64,000 nt of DNA from CAYGYG01 sp964354155 (GCA_964354155.1 CAYGYG010000015.1:9482-73481); one strand, 5' to 3'. Shown: positions 16,176-25,574, counted from the first letter of the stretch. The notes: generated by a model not told the origin, from the letters alone. Numbers and translations: made by a program.

Positions 16176-16203
16176 ATGATAGCCAGAACAGCATGATAAT
16201 CAA
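16176..16203 (-). promoter_or_regulatory. Promoter of the class V aminotransferase gene
   Basis: TTGATT (16203-16198), 16 bp, TATCAT (16181-16176). Confidence 0.6.
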
Positions 16204-16236
16204 TGGGAATATCACGGGATCGAGACATCATTTGCC

Positions 16237-16265
16237 TTGACTTTCTGGCGCGTAACAGGTACAAT
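16237..16265 (+). promoter_or_regulatory. Promoter of the VCBS-repeat protein gene
   Basis: TTGACT (16237-16242), 17 bp, TACAAT (16260-16265). AAGGAGG (16274-16280) precedes the ATG at 16287. It is divergent from the aminotransferase promoter. Confidence 0.68.
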
Positions 16266-16286
16266 CTCCGCACAAGGAGGCCATCT

Positions 16287-17741
16287 ATGAAGCGAATCAG
16301 TGTGTTGCAGTTAATCGTAGTCATCATTACGGCGGTTGGTATCGGTTCGGCGCAGTGGATTGCGCAGCCCTTGCTGAGCCTGCCCGCACAGAACCTATTT
16401 CCCACCGTCACCGATGTCAATCGAGACGGCAAGCTCGACATCGTCGGTAGCGCCAATCCCGGTGGGGTCTGGTTCTGGGCCGGGGACACTGCTCACCTGC
16501 CCAATTGGACACCCCTGGACACGATCGAGATGAACGGAGTCTACACCTACAGCACCGGGGTCGGCGATTTCAACCGTGACGGCAGGGCGGATCTTGTTTG
16601 CACGTCCTGGCCCGGAGTCTATACGTGGACCGGTGACGGCGCGGCCAATCCCCAATGGACGCCGCAGGCCCGTCCTGACATGTCAGGTTTCTACATCGGA
16701 TGCCAGGCCAAGGATCTGAATCACGATACGGTGACCGATATCGTCGCGTCAACCAGCGGCGGCAGCGGCAAAGGCATCAATGTCTGGCTCTCCGACGGCA
16801 ATGCCAACCCGAATTGGATTCGTCAACCTGCACCCGGCCCGGATACGACCCGGGACTATCATTCTGTTACGGTCGCCGAAGTGAACAAGGATGGTCATCT
16901 TGATATCATCGCCGGCCATCAAAATGCCAGCCTGGGCATAAAAGTCTGGACCGGTAACGGCGGACAGGGCGGCCAGGTGATCTTCACCCCCCAGGAGAGT
17001 CCGACAACTTCAGGCGTATACCTGACGGTCGCGGTCGGTGATGTAAACAATGACAATAACCCTGATATCGTGGGCGCGCAGCAAGGCGCGGGCATTGGCG
17101 TCTGGACCGGGGACGGCAATACCAGCCCTCACTGGACCGCGGCCAATCCGCCCCCGGCTTCCGGCGACTTCTGGGGCGTAAACCTTGGCGATCTGAATCG
17201 CGACGGCAATCTCGATATCATCGCTTCGAATGTGTCCTCGCGCGAAGTCCAGGCCTGGTTTGGAAACGGCGGACAGGGCGGCAGCATGCAATGGACCGCG
17301 GCACCGCAGTTTACCCCCTCGGCCGGCTATGAAGGCATTGTCATTGCCGACGTGAATTATGACAATAAGCCGGATGTCATTGCCGGCAACTGGACCGTTA
17401 ACGGCGTGCAAGTCTGGATCAACGATCTGGTTGCGGTTGAAGAAAGGACGACGATGCCGCTGACCGCAACGATCATTGCGTGCGCACCGAATCCATTCTG
17501 CCGGAAGACGACCGTCACCTTTTCGCTCGTGCGCACAACCTTCTGTCAGATCACGGTTTATGATGCGACCGGTCGGCTGGTGACCAACGGCGTCCGCGGC
17601 GAATTCGGACCGGGTGCGCACCAGTTTAGCTGGGATGGACGTGATGAAAACCGAACCCGCGTCTCAGCCGGTGTGTATTTCGTTGCTCTTGAGTTCGAGG
17701 GCACAAGGCTTGCCCGACAGGTGGTATTACTGCCGAGATAA
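16287..17741 (+). CDS. Secreted FG-GAP/VCBS-repeat protein with T9SS-type C-terminal domain
   Basis: 484 residues from the ATG that follows AAGGAGG; a longer frame to 16203 has no such site. A signal peptide (VLQLIVVIITAVGIGSAQ) is followed by about seven VCBS/FG-GAP repeats with the calcium-loop core D-x-N-x-D-G-x-x-D (for example DVNRDGKLDIVG, DFNRDGRADLVC, DLNRDGNLDIIA). These fold as beta-propeller blades. The C-terminal ~90 residues are a FlgD-like Ig domain (ITVYDATGRLV ... VSAGVYFVALEFEG ... RQVVLLPR), a predicted type IX sorting signal. It probably acts outside the cell as an adhesin or binding protein; the ligand is unknown. Confidence 0.85.
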   Translation: MKRISVLQLIVVIITAVGIGSAQWIAQPLLSLPAQNLFPTVTDVNRDGKLDIVGSANPGGVWFWAGDTAHLPNWTPLDTIEMNGVYTYSTGVGDFNRDGRADLVCTSWPGVYTWTGDGAANPQWTPQARPDMSGFYIGCQAKDLNHDTVTDIVASTSGGSGKGINVWLSDGNANPNWIRQPAPGPDTTRDYHSVTVAEVNKDGHLDIIAGHQNASLGIKVWTGNGGQGGQVIFTPQESPTTSGVYLTVAVGDVNNDNNPDIVGAQQGAGIGVWTGDGNTSPHWTAANPPPASGDFWGVNLGDLNRDGNLDIIASNVSSREVQAWFGNGGQGGSMQWTAAPQFTPSAGYEGIVIADVNYDNKPDVIAGNWTVNGVQVWINDLVAVEERTTMPLTATIIACAPNPFCRKTTVTFSLVRTTFCQITVYDATGRLVTNGVRGEFGPGAHQFSWDGRDENRTRVSAGVYFVALEFEGTRLARQVVLLPR

Positions 17742-17771
17742 CGTAGCCAGGCTTCTCGGGGTTTTGGGATA

Positions 17772-17833
17772 GGACGCGCCGTGGCGCGTCCCTACAACAT
17801 CGCTACAGGTGAGGACACGCCATGGCGTGTTCC
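17772..17833. repeat. Two dispersed palindromes with CCTAC flanks (copies 2 and 3)
   Basis: GGACGCGCC-GT-GGCGCGTCC (17772-17791) and GGACACGCC-AT-GGCGTGTTCC (17813-17833, one extra T), both followed by CCTAC. They lie between the convergent ends of the VCBS and NfnB-like genes and could also act as a transcription end. Confidence 0.6.
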
Positions 17834-17871
17834 TACTTCAGGTATCTAGGATTTTAGGTGTTTGGGCGTTT

Positions 17872-19272
17872 TTACCATACCCCGGTCTTGAGGTATTCGT
17901 CCATGGAGTTGGCGGCAATGCGCGCATCACCCATTGCCAGAATTACGGTTGCACCTCCTCGTACCACATCACCCCCGGCCCAGCACGCCTTCTTGGAAGT
18001 CCGGGCGGTCTTAGGATCGACTTCGATGTTACCCCACTTGCCTGCCTTCAGGTCCGGTGTTGTCTGTGGAATCATTGGGTTCGGGCCGTTGCCAATGGCA
18101 CAGACCAGAACATCGGCCTTGGTGATGAAATTAGAATTCTCGATCGGTACCGGTCTGCGCCGGCCTGAAGCATCCGGCTCGCCCAGCTGCATCCGGATGC
18201 ATTCCATCTCCTTGACCCAGCCGTGCTCGTCCGAGGTATACTTGATCGGCAGGGTCAAGTAGTCGAAAATAATACCCTCTTCTTCAGCCCGGACAATCTC
18301 TTCGATTCGGGCCGGCATCTCGGCCCGCGTCCGGCGGTAGACGATATGGACTTCAGACGCGCCGAGCCGCAGGCCGGTGCGGGCACAATCCATGGCCACA
18401 TTCCCGCCGCCGACAACCGCCACGTTCTTGCCCCGGATGATGGGCGTATCGTACTCGGGGAAAAGGTATGCCTTCATCAGGTTGGACCGTGTCAAGTACT
18501 CGTTGGCCGAATAGACGCCGTTCAGATTCTCGCCCGGGATATTCATGAACCACGGCAGGCCGGCGCCAGTACCGATGTAGACGGCGTCGAACTCTTCGAG
18601 AAGTTGATCGACGGTCGCCGTCTTGCCCACGACAAAGTTGAGATGGAGTTTGACGCCGCAGCGCACCAGGAAATCGACCTCACGGTAGACGATTGCCTTG
18701 GGCAAGCGGAACTCAGGAATTCCGTAGACTAGCACGCCGCCCGGTTTGTGCAGGGCCTCAAAGATCGAGACCGAGTGGCCGCGCAGCATCAAATCGCCCG
18801 CCACGGTCAAGCCGCCCGGGCCGGATCCGATGACGGCGACCTTCTTGCCGGTCGGCGGCGGCAGGTCAGGCAACGGTGCATCGCCCTGGGTTCCTTCCCA
18901 GTCGGCGGCAAAACGCTCGAGCCGGCCGATCGCCACCGGTTCGAATTTCTTGGCCAGGGCGCAGACCTTTTCACACTGCTCTTCCTGGGGACAGACCCGG
19001 CCGCAGATCGCGGGCAAGACGTTCTTCTCCTTGAGCCGCTTGATTGCTCCTCTGAAATCGCCATCGGCGATGAACTTGATGAAACCAGGGATATCGATCT
19101 CCACCGGGCAGCCGGCAGTGCATGTTGGTTTCTTGCACAAGATGCAGCGCCTGGCTTCGCCGACTGCCTCGGCCTCGGTATAGCCGTAGGGAACTTCCTG
19201 GAAATTGCGAACCCTTTCGGCCGGCTCCTGCTCGGCCATTGGTATCTTCTTGGGGATGATCTTACTAGCCAT
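17872..19272 (-). CDS. NfnB / glutamate synthase small-subunit-like NAD(P)H and iron-sulfur flavoprotein
   Basis: 466 residues from ATG 19272, which overlaps the upstream gene by 8 bases. The N-terminus carries two Cys groups for 4Fe-4S clusters (CILCKKPTCTAGCPVEID and CGRVCPQEEQCEKVC). An FAD-binding loop (VIGSGPGGLTVAGDL) and an NADPH-binding loop (VAVVGGGNVAMDCART) follow. This is the GltD/NfnB family. With the NfnA-like gene directly upstream it should form a ferredoxin:NADP oxidoreductase module. It is the last gene of the nuoE-F-G-nfnA-nfnB chain, which suggests a larger complex linking NADH, NADPH and ferredoxin (inference). GltD alone is less likely, since no GltB is present. Confidence 0.9.
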   Translation of the reverse strand: MASKIIPKKIPMAEQEPAERVRNFQEVPYGYTEAEAVGEARRCILCKKPTCTAGCPVEIDIPGFIKFIADGDFRGAIKRLKEKNVLPAICGRVCPQEEQCEKVCALAKKFEPVAIGRLERFAADWEGTQGDAPLPDLPPPTGKKVAVIGSGPGGLTVAGDLMLRGHSVSIFEALHKPGGVLVYGIPEFRLPKAIVYREVDFLVRCGVKLHLNFVVGKTATVDQLLEEFDAVYIGTGAGLPWFMNIPGENLNGVYSANEYLTRSNLMKAYLFPEYDTPIIRGKNVAVVGGGNVAMDCARTGLRLGASEVHIVYRRTRAEMPARIEEIVRAEEEGIIFDYLTLPIKYTSDEHGWVKEMECIRMQLGEPDASGRRRPVPIENSNFITKADVLVCAIGNGPNPMIPQTTPDLKAGKWGNIEVDPKTARTSKKACWAGGDVVRGGATVILAMGDARIAANSMDEYLKTGVW

Positions 19273-20089
19273 AAAGCTCACACTCGTAGAAACCCAGGGA
19301 CTTTCTCTCTTCCTTGATGTAGATATGGCGGCGGTTGAGCAGGTTGTCCCAGTCAACCTGGTGGCCGTCGAACTCCGGGCCGTCAACACAAGCAAACTTG
19401 ACCTTCCCATCAATCAGGACCCGGCACACGCCGCACATGCCCGTCGCATCAATCATGATCGGGTTCAATCCGACTATGGTCTTGATACCCAGGGGTTTGG
19501 TTGTTTGAGCCGAAAGATAGGTGAGGTAGGTGCAGCCCTGAACATAGACCAAGTCGACTTTGTTCTTACCTGCATAATCGTTGATGAAGTCGCTGATATG
19601 TCCCTTGAAACCTCTCGTGCCATCACGGGTTATTTCATGGAGTTCATCACACGATTCGCGCAGCCGGTCCTGCCAATACAATAGGAACGCACTGCGCCCT
19701 TCGATCGCGGCGACCAGCTTATTGCCTCTTTCCTTGAAGGCCCGCACCACCGGCAGAAGCGCGCCAATACCGTAGCAGCCGCCGATGCAGAGCACCGTCT
19801 GGTTTTCAACCATCTCGGTCGGTCGACCCAAGGGTCCGGCCAGGTCAGCTACCTGGTCACCGGCCTTAAGCGCGGCCAGCTTTCTGGTCGAAGTACCGAC
19901 TTCCATGAAAACCATCGAAGCGGTAGTTGCATCCCACTCAACCAGGTTGAGTGGGATCCGCTCACCATACTCATCGGCCCGTACGACCACGAATTCGCCG
20001 GCCTTGGCGTTCTTATGCATAAACGGCGTCTCGAGAACAAGCACGTGGATGTTGGGCACGACCAGTTCGCGTTTCAGTACCTTGACCAT
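19265..20089 (-). CDS. NfnA-like FAD/2Fe-2S subunit
   Basis: 274 residues of the dihydroorotate dehydrogenase electron-transfer/NfnA family. RIPLNLVEWD is the FAD-binding region, VLCIGGCYGIGALLP the NAD(P)-binding loop, and the C-terminal MCGVCRVLIDGKVKFACVDG with neighbouring Cys the 2Fe-2S site. In known Nfn complexes this subunit binds NAD(H). It lies 5 bases after the NuoG-like gene and overlaps the NfnB-like gene, so all are one transcript. The cytoplasmic location fits the absence of export signals. Confidence 0.9.
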   Translation of the reverse strand: MVKVLKRELVVPNIHVLVLETPFMHKNAKAGEFVVVRADEYGERIPLNLVEWDATTASMVFMEVGTSTRKLAALKAGDQVADLAGPLGRPTEMVENQTVLCIGGCYGIGALLPVVRAFKERGNKLVAAIEGRSAFLLYWQDRLRESCDELHEITRDGTRGFKGHISDFINDYAGKNKVDLVYVQGCTYLTYLSAQTTKPLGIKTIVGLNPIMIDATGMCGVCRVLIDGKVKFACVDGPEFDGHQVDWDNLLNRRHIYIKEERKSLGFYECELYG

Positions 20090-20094
20090 GGGCT

Positions 20095-22248
20095 CTACCC
20101 TACCCTTCTTACTCGGACCGGCTGACTTCGGAGGACGCCGGTTGACGGATCACGATACGCAAATACTGTGCCCTTGGGCACTTGCTCAGTAAGCAACGCC
20201 ACCGTCTTGAAAGCGAGCCCTTCACCGACGATTTCGACCGTCTGCCCGGCGGCAACGCGCAGTTTCCTGGCGTCCCTGGGGTTGACCCAAAGAGACCGGT
20301 CGCGGCGGACCCGTTCAAAACCCTTCATCACCGAAGAAAGCGCGAACGAACGGAAACGGTAGCAGTTCTCCCTGACCAAAAGGTTGAGCGGATATTTGCC
20401 CGAGATCTTTGCCTTGACCGGTCCGGGCGGTTCGAAGGTCACCTCGGGTGCGCTGACCAGACCGATCGGACCGAGTTTCTTGGCAAGCTCCTCGATAATC
20501 CATTGATCGGGCCGGGCCCGGCCCGCCGGCTCAACCGCTCGGCTCCATTCCACTCTCTTGCCATCGATATTCATGAAACTGCCCGCAAACTCACCCGGCG
20601 CTGCGGCGGGCAGGAAGACATCAAAATCGTGGGGCGGCATGAACAGGTCCTGGACGATCACGACTTCATACCGCCGATCAAGATGAGGTGTCTCACCGAC
20701 AAGGTAAAGACACTTGAGGCCAGGGTTGGCGGTCATCTTGCACATCCCGATGGGATTGAGCGTGATGGCCGGTTTGACATTGACCCGGTGGTCAAACGGC
20801 AAATGGAGAACGCTTTTTGGCAGCGGAACGCCCTTCACGTTGCCTGGGTTGTAGACTAAGGCCGGCTTGCGCCCTTGCAGAAGCTGCTGTGCCGATACCA
20901 GCAGATCGTTATCGATTCCGGTCTTGTTGCGCCGGGGGGATTTGGCCAGAAGAATCTTCAGGAGTTCGACCTCTCGGCCTGGTTCCGGTCTAAGCCAAAC
21001 ATCGGCACACTCAACCGTCTTGCTCTGGATTTGATCGACGACGATGACGGGCAGGTCGAATTTCCGCCTGATCTTCAGGAGCAGGACCGCGAAATCATCG
21101 ACGATGTCGGTATTGATGACAATGAGAGCGGATCGGGGTGAAAGCTCGCGCAGATCCAAAGGTGCTGAAACACGCCCCGGCTCATCGACGCCGAAATAGC
21201 ATCCTTTGAGCATCTTGAGCGAAGTGATGGCTTCGAGCGAAAGGTTTCTCGAGAAAACAACACCGGTCAACCCCAGATTCTCTTTCAGTTTCTCGGCCGC
21301 ATGGGTGAGAGCTTCTTCCCAGGACACTTCAACCAAACGCCTCCCTTTCTTGAGAAGCGGAACCCGGACCCTCTTCTGATGGTCGATCAACGGAGCTATC
21401 CCGAATCGACCCCGGACACACAAGTCATTCCCGGCCGGAGTTACGTTGACGACCTCCCCGGACTTAAGGTTAAAACTCGTTTCACAACCGATTGAGCAAA
21501 GCGAACAACGACTCGGTTGGTGTTGGTCCGGGAGGCCCGCATACTTGCTGTACCGTTCGCCCATCGCCCCGGTCGGACAGGCATCGATGCAGGCGCCGCA
21601 GAACTGACAGCGGGCATCAAGATGCGGGAGATTGTAGGGGGTCCCGACCAGCGTATGGGGACCGCGATGGTGGAAATCGATGACCGACGCACCGCGCACT
21701 TCCTCGCAGACCCGGACGCACCTTCCACAGAGCACGCAGAGATTGTAGTCGCGCTCAAAAAACGGATCGTATTTCTCGACCTCGATTCCCCGATATCGAA
21801 AACCGAACGGGACTTCCGTTATCTTCAATTCCTCGGTGAGCTTTTGAAGCTCACAGTTCCCATTCTTCGAACAATACTTGCAGCCAACGGTGACCGGCTC
21901 TTTCTCGATGCATTTCATGAACTTGCCGCAGTCCTCTTTCTTGGTGCAGATCAGGCATGAGGACGGATGCTCGGACAGGATAAGCTGGAGCGTGAACTTT
22001 CTGAGCGCGGTCAGCTCGGGGGTATCCGTTCTCACCGCCATGCCCTCGGTGCACGGCAGCGTGCAGGCGGTCATCGGCCGCGGCGCCCCCTTCACTTCAA
22101 CGATGCAAAGGCGGCACCCGCCGTAGGGCCGCAAGTCGGCCTGATAGCAGAGCGTGGGCACAACAATACCCTCGCGCCGGCAGACTTCCAATACGGTCTC
22201 ACCTTTCCGGGCATGATAGTTCCGGCCGTTGATCTTGACGTTCATCAT
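20095..22248 (-). CDS. NuoG-like multi-cluster iron-sulfur subunit without a visible catalytic site
   Basis: About 717 residues from ATG 22248, which overlaps the upstream stop. N-terminal 2Fe-2S ferredoxin domain (VPTLCYQADLRPYGGCRLC), then a His/Cys-ligated cluster (HPSSCLICTKKEDCGKFMKC), two 4Fe-4S motifs (CVLCGRCVRVCEEV and CQFCGACIDACPTGA) and a molybdopterin-type 4Fe-4S motif (CSLCSIGCETSF ... LCVRGRFG). The remaining ~450 residues resemble the molybdopterin oxidoreductase fold. I see neither the catalytic Cys/Sec of formate dehydrogenases nor the H-cluster Cys motifs of [FeFe] hydrogenases. It is therefore likely an electron-wiring subunit, as in NuoG or the Sporomusa-type (Stn) transhydrogenase. 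Formate dehydrogenase is a weaker alternative. Confidence 0.87.
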   Translation of the reverse strand: MMNVKINGRNYHARKGETVLEVCRREGIVVPTLCYQADLRPYGGCRLCIVEVKGAPRPMTACTLPCTEGMAVRTDTPELTALRKFTLQLILSEHPSSCLICTKKEDCGKFMKCIEKEPVTVGCKYCSKNGNCELQKLTEELKITEVPFGFRYRGIEVEKYDPFFERDYNLCVLCGRCVRVCEEVRGASVIDFHHRGPHTLVGTPYNLPHLDARCQFCGACIDACPTGAMGERYSKYAGLPDQHQPSRCSLCSIGCETSFNLKSGEVVNVTPAGNDLCVRGRFGIAPLIDHQKRVRVPLLKKGRRLVEVSWEEALTHAAEKLKENLGLTGVVFSRNLSLEAITSLKMLKGCYFGVDEPGRVSAPLDLRELSPRSALIVINTDIVDDFAVLLLKIRRKFDLPVIVVDQIQSKTVECADVWLRPEPGREVELLKILLAKSPRRNKTGIDNDLLVSAQQLLQGRKPALVYNPGNVKGVPLPKSVLHLPFDHRVNVKPAITLNPIGMCKMTANPGLKCLYLVGETPHLDRRYEVVIVQDLFMPPHDFDVFLPAAAPGEFAGSFMNIDGKRVEWSRAVEPAGRARPDQWIIEELAKKLGPIGLVSAPEVTFEPPGPVKAKISGKYPLNLLVRENCYRFRSFALSSVMKGFERVRRDRSLWVNPRDARKLRVAAGQTVEIVGEGLAFKTVALLTEQVPKGTVFAYRDPSTGVLRSQPVRVRRVG

Positions 22249-24077
22249 TTTTTCACCGGGGATAACTTCTTCACCGCGCTGAACTTCGACGGGCAGACCG
22301 TCAGGCAAATGCCGCACTTGCTGCACCGGGCTTGGTCAATAACGTGGACCTTCCGTGGTTCGCCGCCGATCGCCTGGCTTGGGCACTTCCGGGCGCAAAC
22401 CACGCACCCGCCGCATTTGTGCGGGTCGATGAAGTAGGAAATAAGAGCCTTGCACACCGCGGCCGGGCACTTCTTTTCCATGATGTGGGCCCGGAATTCA
22501 TCGCGAAAATACCGGATCGTCGTCAGCACCGGATTCGGCGCCGTCTGCCCCAGGCCGCACAGCGAAGACTCCTTTATTTTCCGGCCGATGTCCTCAAGGA
22601 ATTCAATGTCGGTTTCCGCGCCGTTGCCTTCGGTAATGCGGTTAAGAACCTCGACCATCTGCCTGGTGCCCAGGCGGCAGGGGGGGCATTTTCCGCACGA
22701 TTCATGCTGGGTGAAGTCGAGGAAGTATCGGGCGACATCGACCATGCACGTCGCTTCGTCGAGGACGATCATGCCCCCGGAACCCATCATCGAACCGGCC
22801 TCGATCAGGCTCTCATAGTCGATGGGCAAGTCCAGGAGGCTCTTCGGTATGCAGCCGCCCGAAGGCCCGCCGGTCTGGACCGCCTTGAATTCTTTGTTGC
22901 CGGGAATCCCTCCCCCGATGTCGTAGATGATCTCCCGCATGGTAATGCCCATCGGAACCTCGACCAGACCGGTATTGTTTATCTTGCCGACCAGCGAGAA
23001 GATCTTCGTTCCCTTGCTGTTCTTGGTGCCAATCGAAGCAAACCATTCGGCGCCCTTGAGGATGATCTGCGGGACATTGGCCCAAGTCTCAACATTATTG
23101 ATATTCGTCGGCCGTCCCCAGAGTCCGCTTTCCACCGGGTAGGGTGGTCTCGTTCTGGGACGTCCGACCCGGCCTTCAATTGCCGCCATCAAAGCGGTTT
23201 CTTCTCCGCAGACGAAGGCACCCGCCCCTTGAACCACCTCAATCGAGAAGTCGAATTTCGTGCCCAGAATACCCTCGCCCAGAAGTCCGTACTTTTCGGC
23301 CTGGCGAATCGCTTTCTCGACCCGCTTGACGGCAAGCGGATATTCCTTGCGCACATAGATGTAACCTTTGCTGGCGCCAATCGCTTTTCCTCCGATGGTC
23401 ATGCCCTCGATCACCGCGTGCGGATCGGCCTCAAGCACGCTCCGGTCCATGAAAGCGCCCGGGTCTCCCTCGTCACCGTTGCAGACAACATATCTCGTCC
23501 TGCCTTTCGACTTTCGGCAAAGCTCCCATTTCACCCCAGTCAAGAATCCGGCGCCGCCGCGTCCTCTCAGCCCTGAGTTCTTGACCGTATCGATGATCCG
23601 CGGTGATGACATCCCGGTCAGCGCCTTCTCGAGCGCCCGATAGCCTTCGAATCCGATGTACTCCTCAATGTTCTCCGGGTCAAGCCGGCCGCGGTTCCGA
23701 AGCACGATGAGCTGCTGATGTTGGAAAAACCCGATATCCATCATTCTGGGCACCGGGGGCTCCTCGGCTTTCGGAACGTACATCAGCTTCTGCACGGGAC
23801 GGCCTTTGAACAGGTGTTCTTCGACCAGGAAAGGAATATCTTTGACCGTGATCCGCTGATAGAACACGCCGTCCGGCTGGACAATGACAATAGGGCCCCG
23901 TTCGCAGAACCCCTGACAACCGGTTGCAATGACCCGCACCTCGCCCTGCAATCCCCGGCGCGCGATTTCCTTCTGCAGTTCCTCTTTTACTTCGAAAGAG
24001 TGCGTCGCCACACAGCCGGTTCCCGCGCACACCAGTATGTCAAGCCGGGAAGATCTACTGGGCTGTTTCTTTTTCAT
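22245..24077 (-). CDS. NuoF/HndC-like NADH-binding flavoprotein
   Basis: 610 residues. An N-terminal thioredoxin-like 2Fe-2S domain (CAGTGCVATHSF ... ATGCQGFCERGP) is followed by the NuoF core: GLRGRGGAGFLTGVKW (NADH loop), VCNGDEGDPGAFMDR (FMN region), and ESCGKCPPCRLGT with a downstream Cys (SLCGLGQTAPNPV) for a 4Fe-4S cluster. Two C-terminal 4Fe-4S motifs are added (CGGCVVCARKCPSQA and CSKCGICLTVCPSKF). This layout is that of HndC/HydB subunits of bifurcating complexes. It overlaps nuoE by 23 bases. It is the probable NAD(H) site of the complex and a candidate flavin-bifurcation site. Confidence 0.93.
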   Translation of the reverse strand: MKKKQPSRSSRLDILVCAGTGCVATHSFEVKEELQKEIARRGLQGEVRVIATGCQGFCERGPIVIVQPDGVFYQRITVKDIPFLVEEHLFKGRPVQKLMYVPKAEEPPVPRMMDIGFFQHQQLIVLRNRGRLDPENIEEYIGFEGYRALEKALTGMSSPRIIDTVKNSGLRGRGGAGFLTGVKWELCRKSKGRTRYVVCNGDEGDPGAFMDRSVLEADPHAVIEGMTIGGKAIGASKGYIYVRKEYPLAVKRVEKAIRQAEKYGLLGEGILGTKFDFSIEVVQGAGAFVCGEETALMAAIEGRVGRPRTRPPYPVESGLWGRPTNINNVETWANVPQIILKGAEWFASIGTKNSKGTKIFSLVGKINNTGLVEVPMGITMREIIYDIGGGIPGNKEFKAVQTGGPSGGCIPKSLLDLPIDYESLIEAGSMMGSGGMIVLDEATCMVDVARYFLDFTQHESCGKCPPCRLGTRQMVEVLNRITEGNGAETDIEFLEDIGRKIKESSLCGLGQTAPNPVLTTIRYFRDEFRAHIMEKKCPAAVCKALISYFIDPHKCGGCVVCARKCPSQAIGGEPRKVHVIDQARCSKCGICLTVCPSKFSAVKKLSPVKK

Positions 24078-24519
24078 AATACTTGTCCACCAGCCGATCG
24101 ACTTTGTCCACGGTCGTCTGGCCGAAATACTCGCCGTCGATTACGACAATCGGCGCCAGCGCACACGCGCCAAGGCAATTGACCGTTTCCAGCGTGAACA
24201 GACGATCCTCGGTAGTCTCCCCCGTCTTGACCTTGAGCCGCTCTTCCAGCCTTCCCGCCACGTCCGGCGCGCCGCGGACGTGACATGCAGTCCCCATACA
24301 CACCGTACACAGGTGCTTGCCGCGTGGTTGCAGGCTGAAGGCTGAGTAGAAGGTGGCCATACTGTAGATACGGCTGAGAGGGATCTTGAGCCGGCGGGCA
24401 ACATAGCCGAGCACATCCTGGGGCAAGTAGTTGTACGCCTGCTGGATATCGTGCAGGATCTGGATTATGTGTCCATGGCTCAGGCCATGGCGCCGCAGGA
24501 TCTTTTCTGGATTGGTCAT
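24055..24519 (-). CDS. NuoE/HndA-like 2Fe-2S thioredoxin-fold subunit
   Basis: 154 residues, typical for the 24-kDa NuoE family. Four Cys ligate a 2Fe-2S cluster: CTVCMGTACHVRG (C near 73 and 78) and VNCLGACALAP (C near 114 and 118). The N-terminal helical part (YLPQDVLGYVARRLKIPLS) is conserved. First gene of the five-gene redox operon. Its ATG lies 10 bases after a consensus -10, so the 5' leader is only ~4 nt; no Shine-Dalgarno sequence is seen. Confidence 0.93.
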   Translation of the reverse strand: MTNPEKILRRHGLSHGHIIQILHDIQQAYNYLPQDVLGYVARRLKIPLSRIYSMATFYSAFSLQPRGKHLCTVCMGTACHVRGAPDVAGRLEERLKVKTGETTEDRLFTLETVNCLGACALAPIVVIDGEYFGQTTVDKVDRLVDKYYEKETAQ

Positions 24520-24529
24520 GAAGGGATTT

Positions 24530-24557
24530 ATTGTATCCGAAAAACGAAGAAAGTCAA
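24530..24557 (-). promoter_or_regulatory. Promoter of the redox operon
   Basis: TTGACT (24557-24552), 16 bp, TACAAT (24535-24530), near-leaderless with respect to the ATG at 24519. Confidence 0.72.
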
Positions 24558-24581
24558 TAGACCGGTGATAATCGCGGCTCG

Positions 24582-25574
24582 TTACCCGCCCACCGCGTCT
24601 TTGACGAGCCTTTCGATGATCTCCTCGGGTTTGATCCCATCCGCCTCGGCGCTGAAATTGGTGATGATCCGATGTCGAAGCACCAACTTGGCCTTACTGG
24701 CGATATCAGGAATGGTCGGTGTATACCTTCCCTCAAGTGCCGCCGTGGTTTTCGCGGCCAGCAGCAGATATTGCGAAGCTCGCGGGCCGGCGCCCCAGGC
24801 AACCCAATCCTTGACAAACTGCGGCGCTTCTCTTTCCCCCGGGCGTGACATCGAAACTAAGCGGACCGCGAACCGGACCACATCCTCGGCGACCGGCACG
24901 CGCCGGATCAGTTGTTGCAGCTCCGTAATTCCAGCCGTATCAAGCACTTTGTCGAGCTTGACCGAGTAGGCCGATGTCGTCGTCTTGGTGATTTCGATCT
25001 CCTCGTTGAAACTCGGGTAGTCGATATTGACGCAGAACATGAAACGGTCCAGCTGGGCTTCGGGCAACGGATAAGTTCCCTCCTGTTCAATGGGATTCTG
25101 CGTGGCCAAAACAAAGAACGGCCTGGGCACCTCATGAGTCTCACCACCGACGGTGACCCTGAATTCCTGCATGGCTTGCAGTAAGGCAGCCTGCGTTTTG
25201 GGTGGGGTGCGGTTTATCTCATCGGCGAGAATGACATTCGCGAAAACCGGCCCCCGGATAAACCGGAAACTGCGCTTGCCCGAAACCTGGTCCTCTTCAA
25301 TCACCTGAGTTCCAGTGATATCCGATGGCATGAGGTCCGGCGTGAATTGAATCCGGCTGAAACTCAAGTCAAGCACCTGGGCCATGGTATTGACCAGAAG
25401 GGTTTTGGCCAGCCCGGGAACCCCGACGATCAAACAGTGACCGCCGGCCAGCATCGCGGTCAGGACATCGTTGATAACCTGCTTTTGGCCGATGATGATC
25501 TTGCCAATTTCCTTCTCAAGTTTTTCTTTAGATTCGGCCAGGCTTTTGACCGCGTCAACATCATTCTTTTTCAT
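24582..25574 (-). CDS. MoxR-family AAA+ ATPase
   Basis: 330 residues. Walker A GVPGLAKT near residue 55, Walker B VILADEINR near 110 with the MoxR-type extension TPPKTQAALLQAMQE, and sensor 1 FVLATQNPIEQEGTYPLPEAQLDRF. MoxR ATPases act as chaperones with vWA-domain proteins in metal insertion or envelope maturation. No vWA gene follows directly. The nearest vWA candidate is the membrane protein at 35.6-37.6 kb, so pairing is speculative. No consensus promoter found just upstream. Confidence 0.92.
   Translation of the reverse strand: MKKNDVDAVKSLAESKEKLEKEIGKIIIGQKQVINDVLTAMLAGGHCLIVGVPGLAKTLLVNTMAQVLDLSFSRIQFTPDLMPSDITGTQVIEEDQVSGKRSFRFIRGPVFANVILADEINRTPPKTQAALLQAMQEFRVTVGGETHEVPRPFFVLATQNPIEQEGTYPLPEAQLDRFMFCVNIDYPSFNEEIEITKTTTSAYSVKLDKVLDTAGITELQQLIRRVPVAEDVVRFAVRLVSMSRPGEREAPQFVKDWVAWGAGPRASQYLLLAAKTTAALEGRYTPTIPDIASKAKLVLRHRIITNFSAEADGIKPEEIIERLVKDAVGG

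Noticed and set aside
20095..22248. Formate dehydrogenase or [FeFe] hydrogenase for the NuoG-like protein
   Set aside because: No catalytic Cys/Sec motif and no H-cluster Cys motifs are present.
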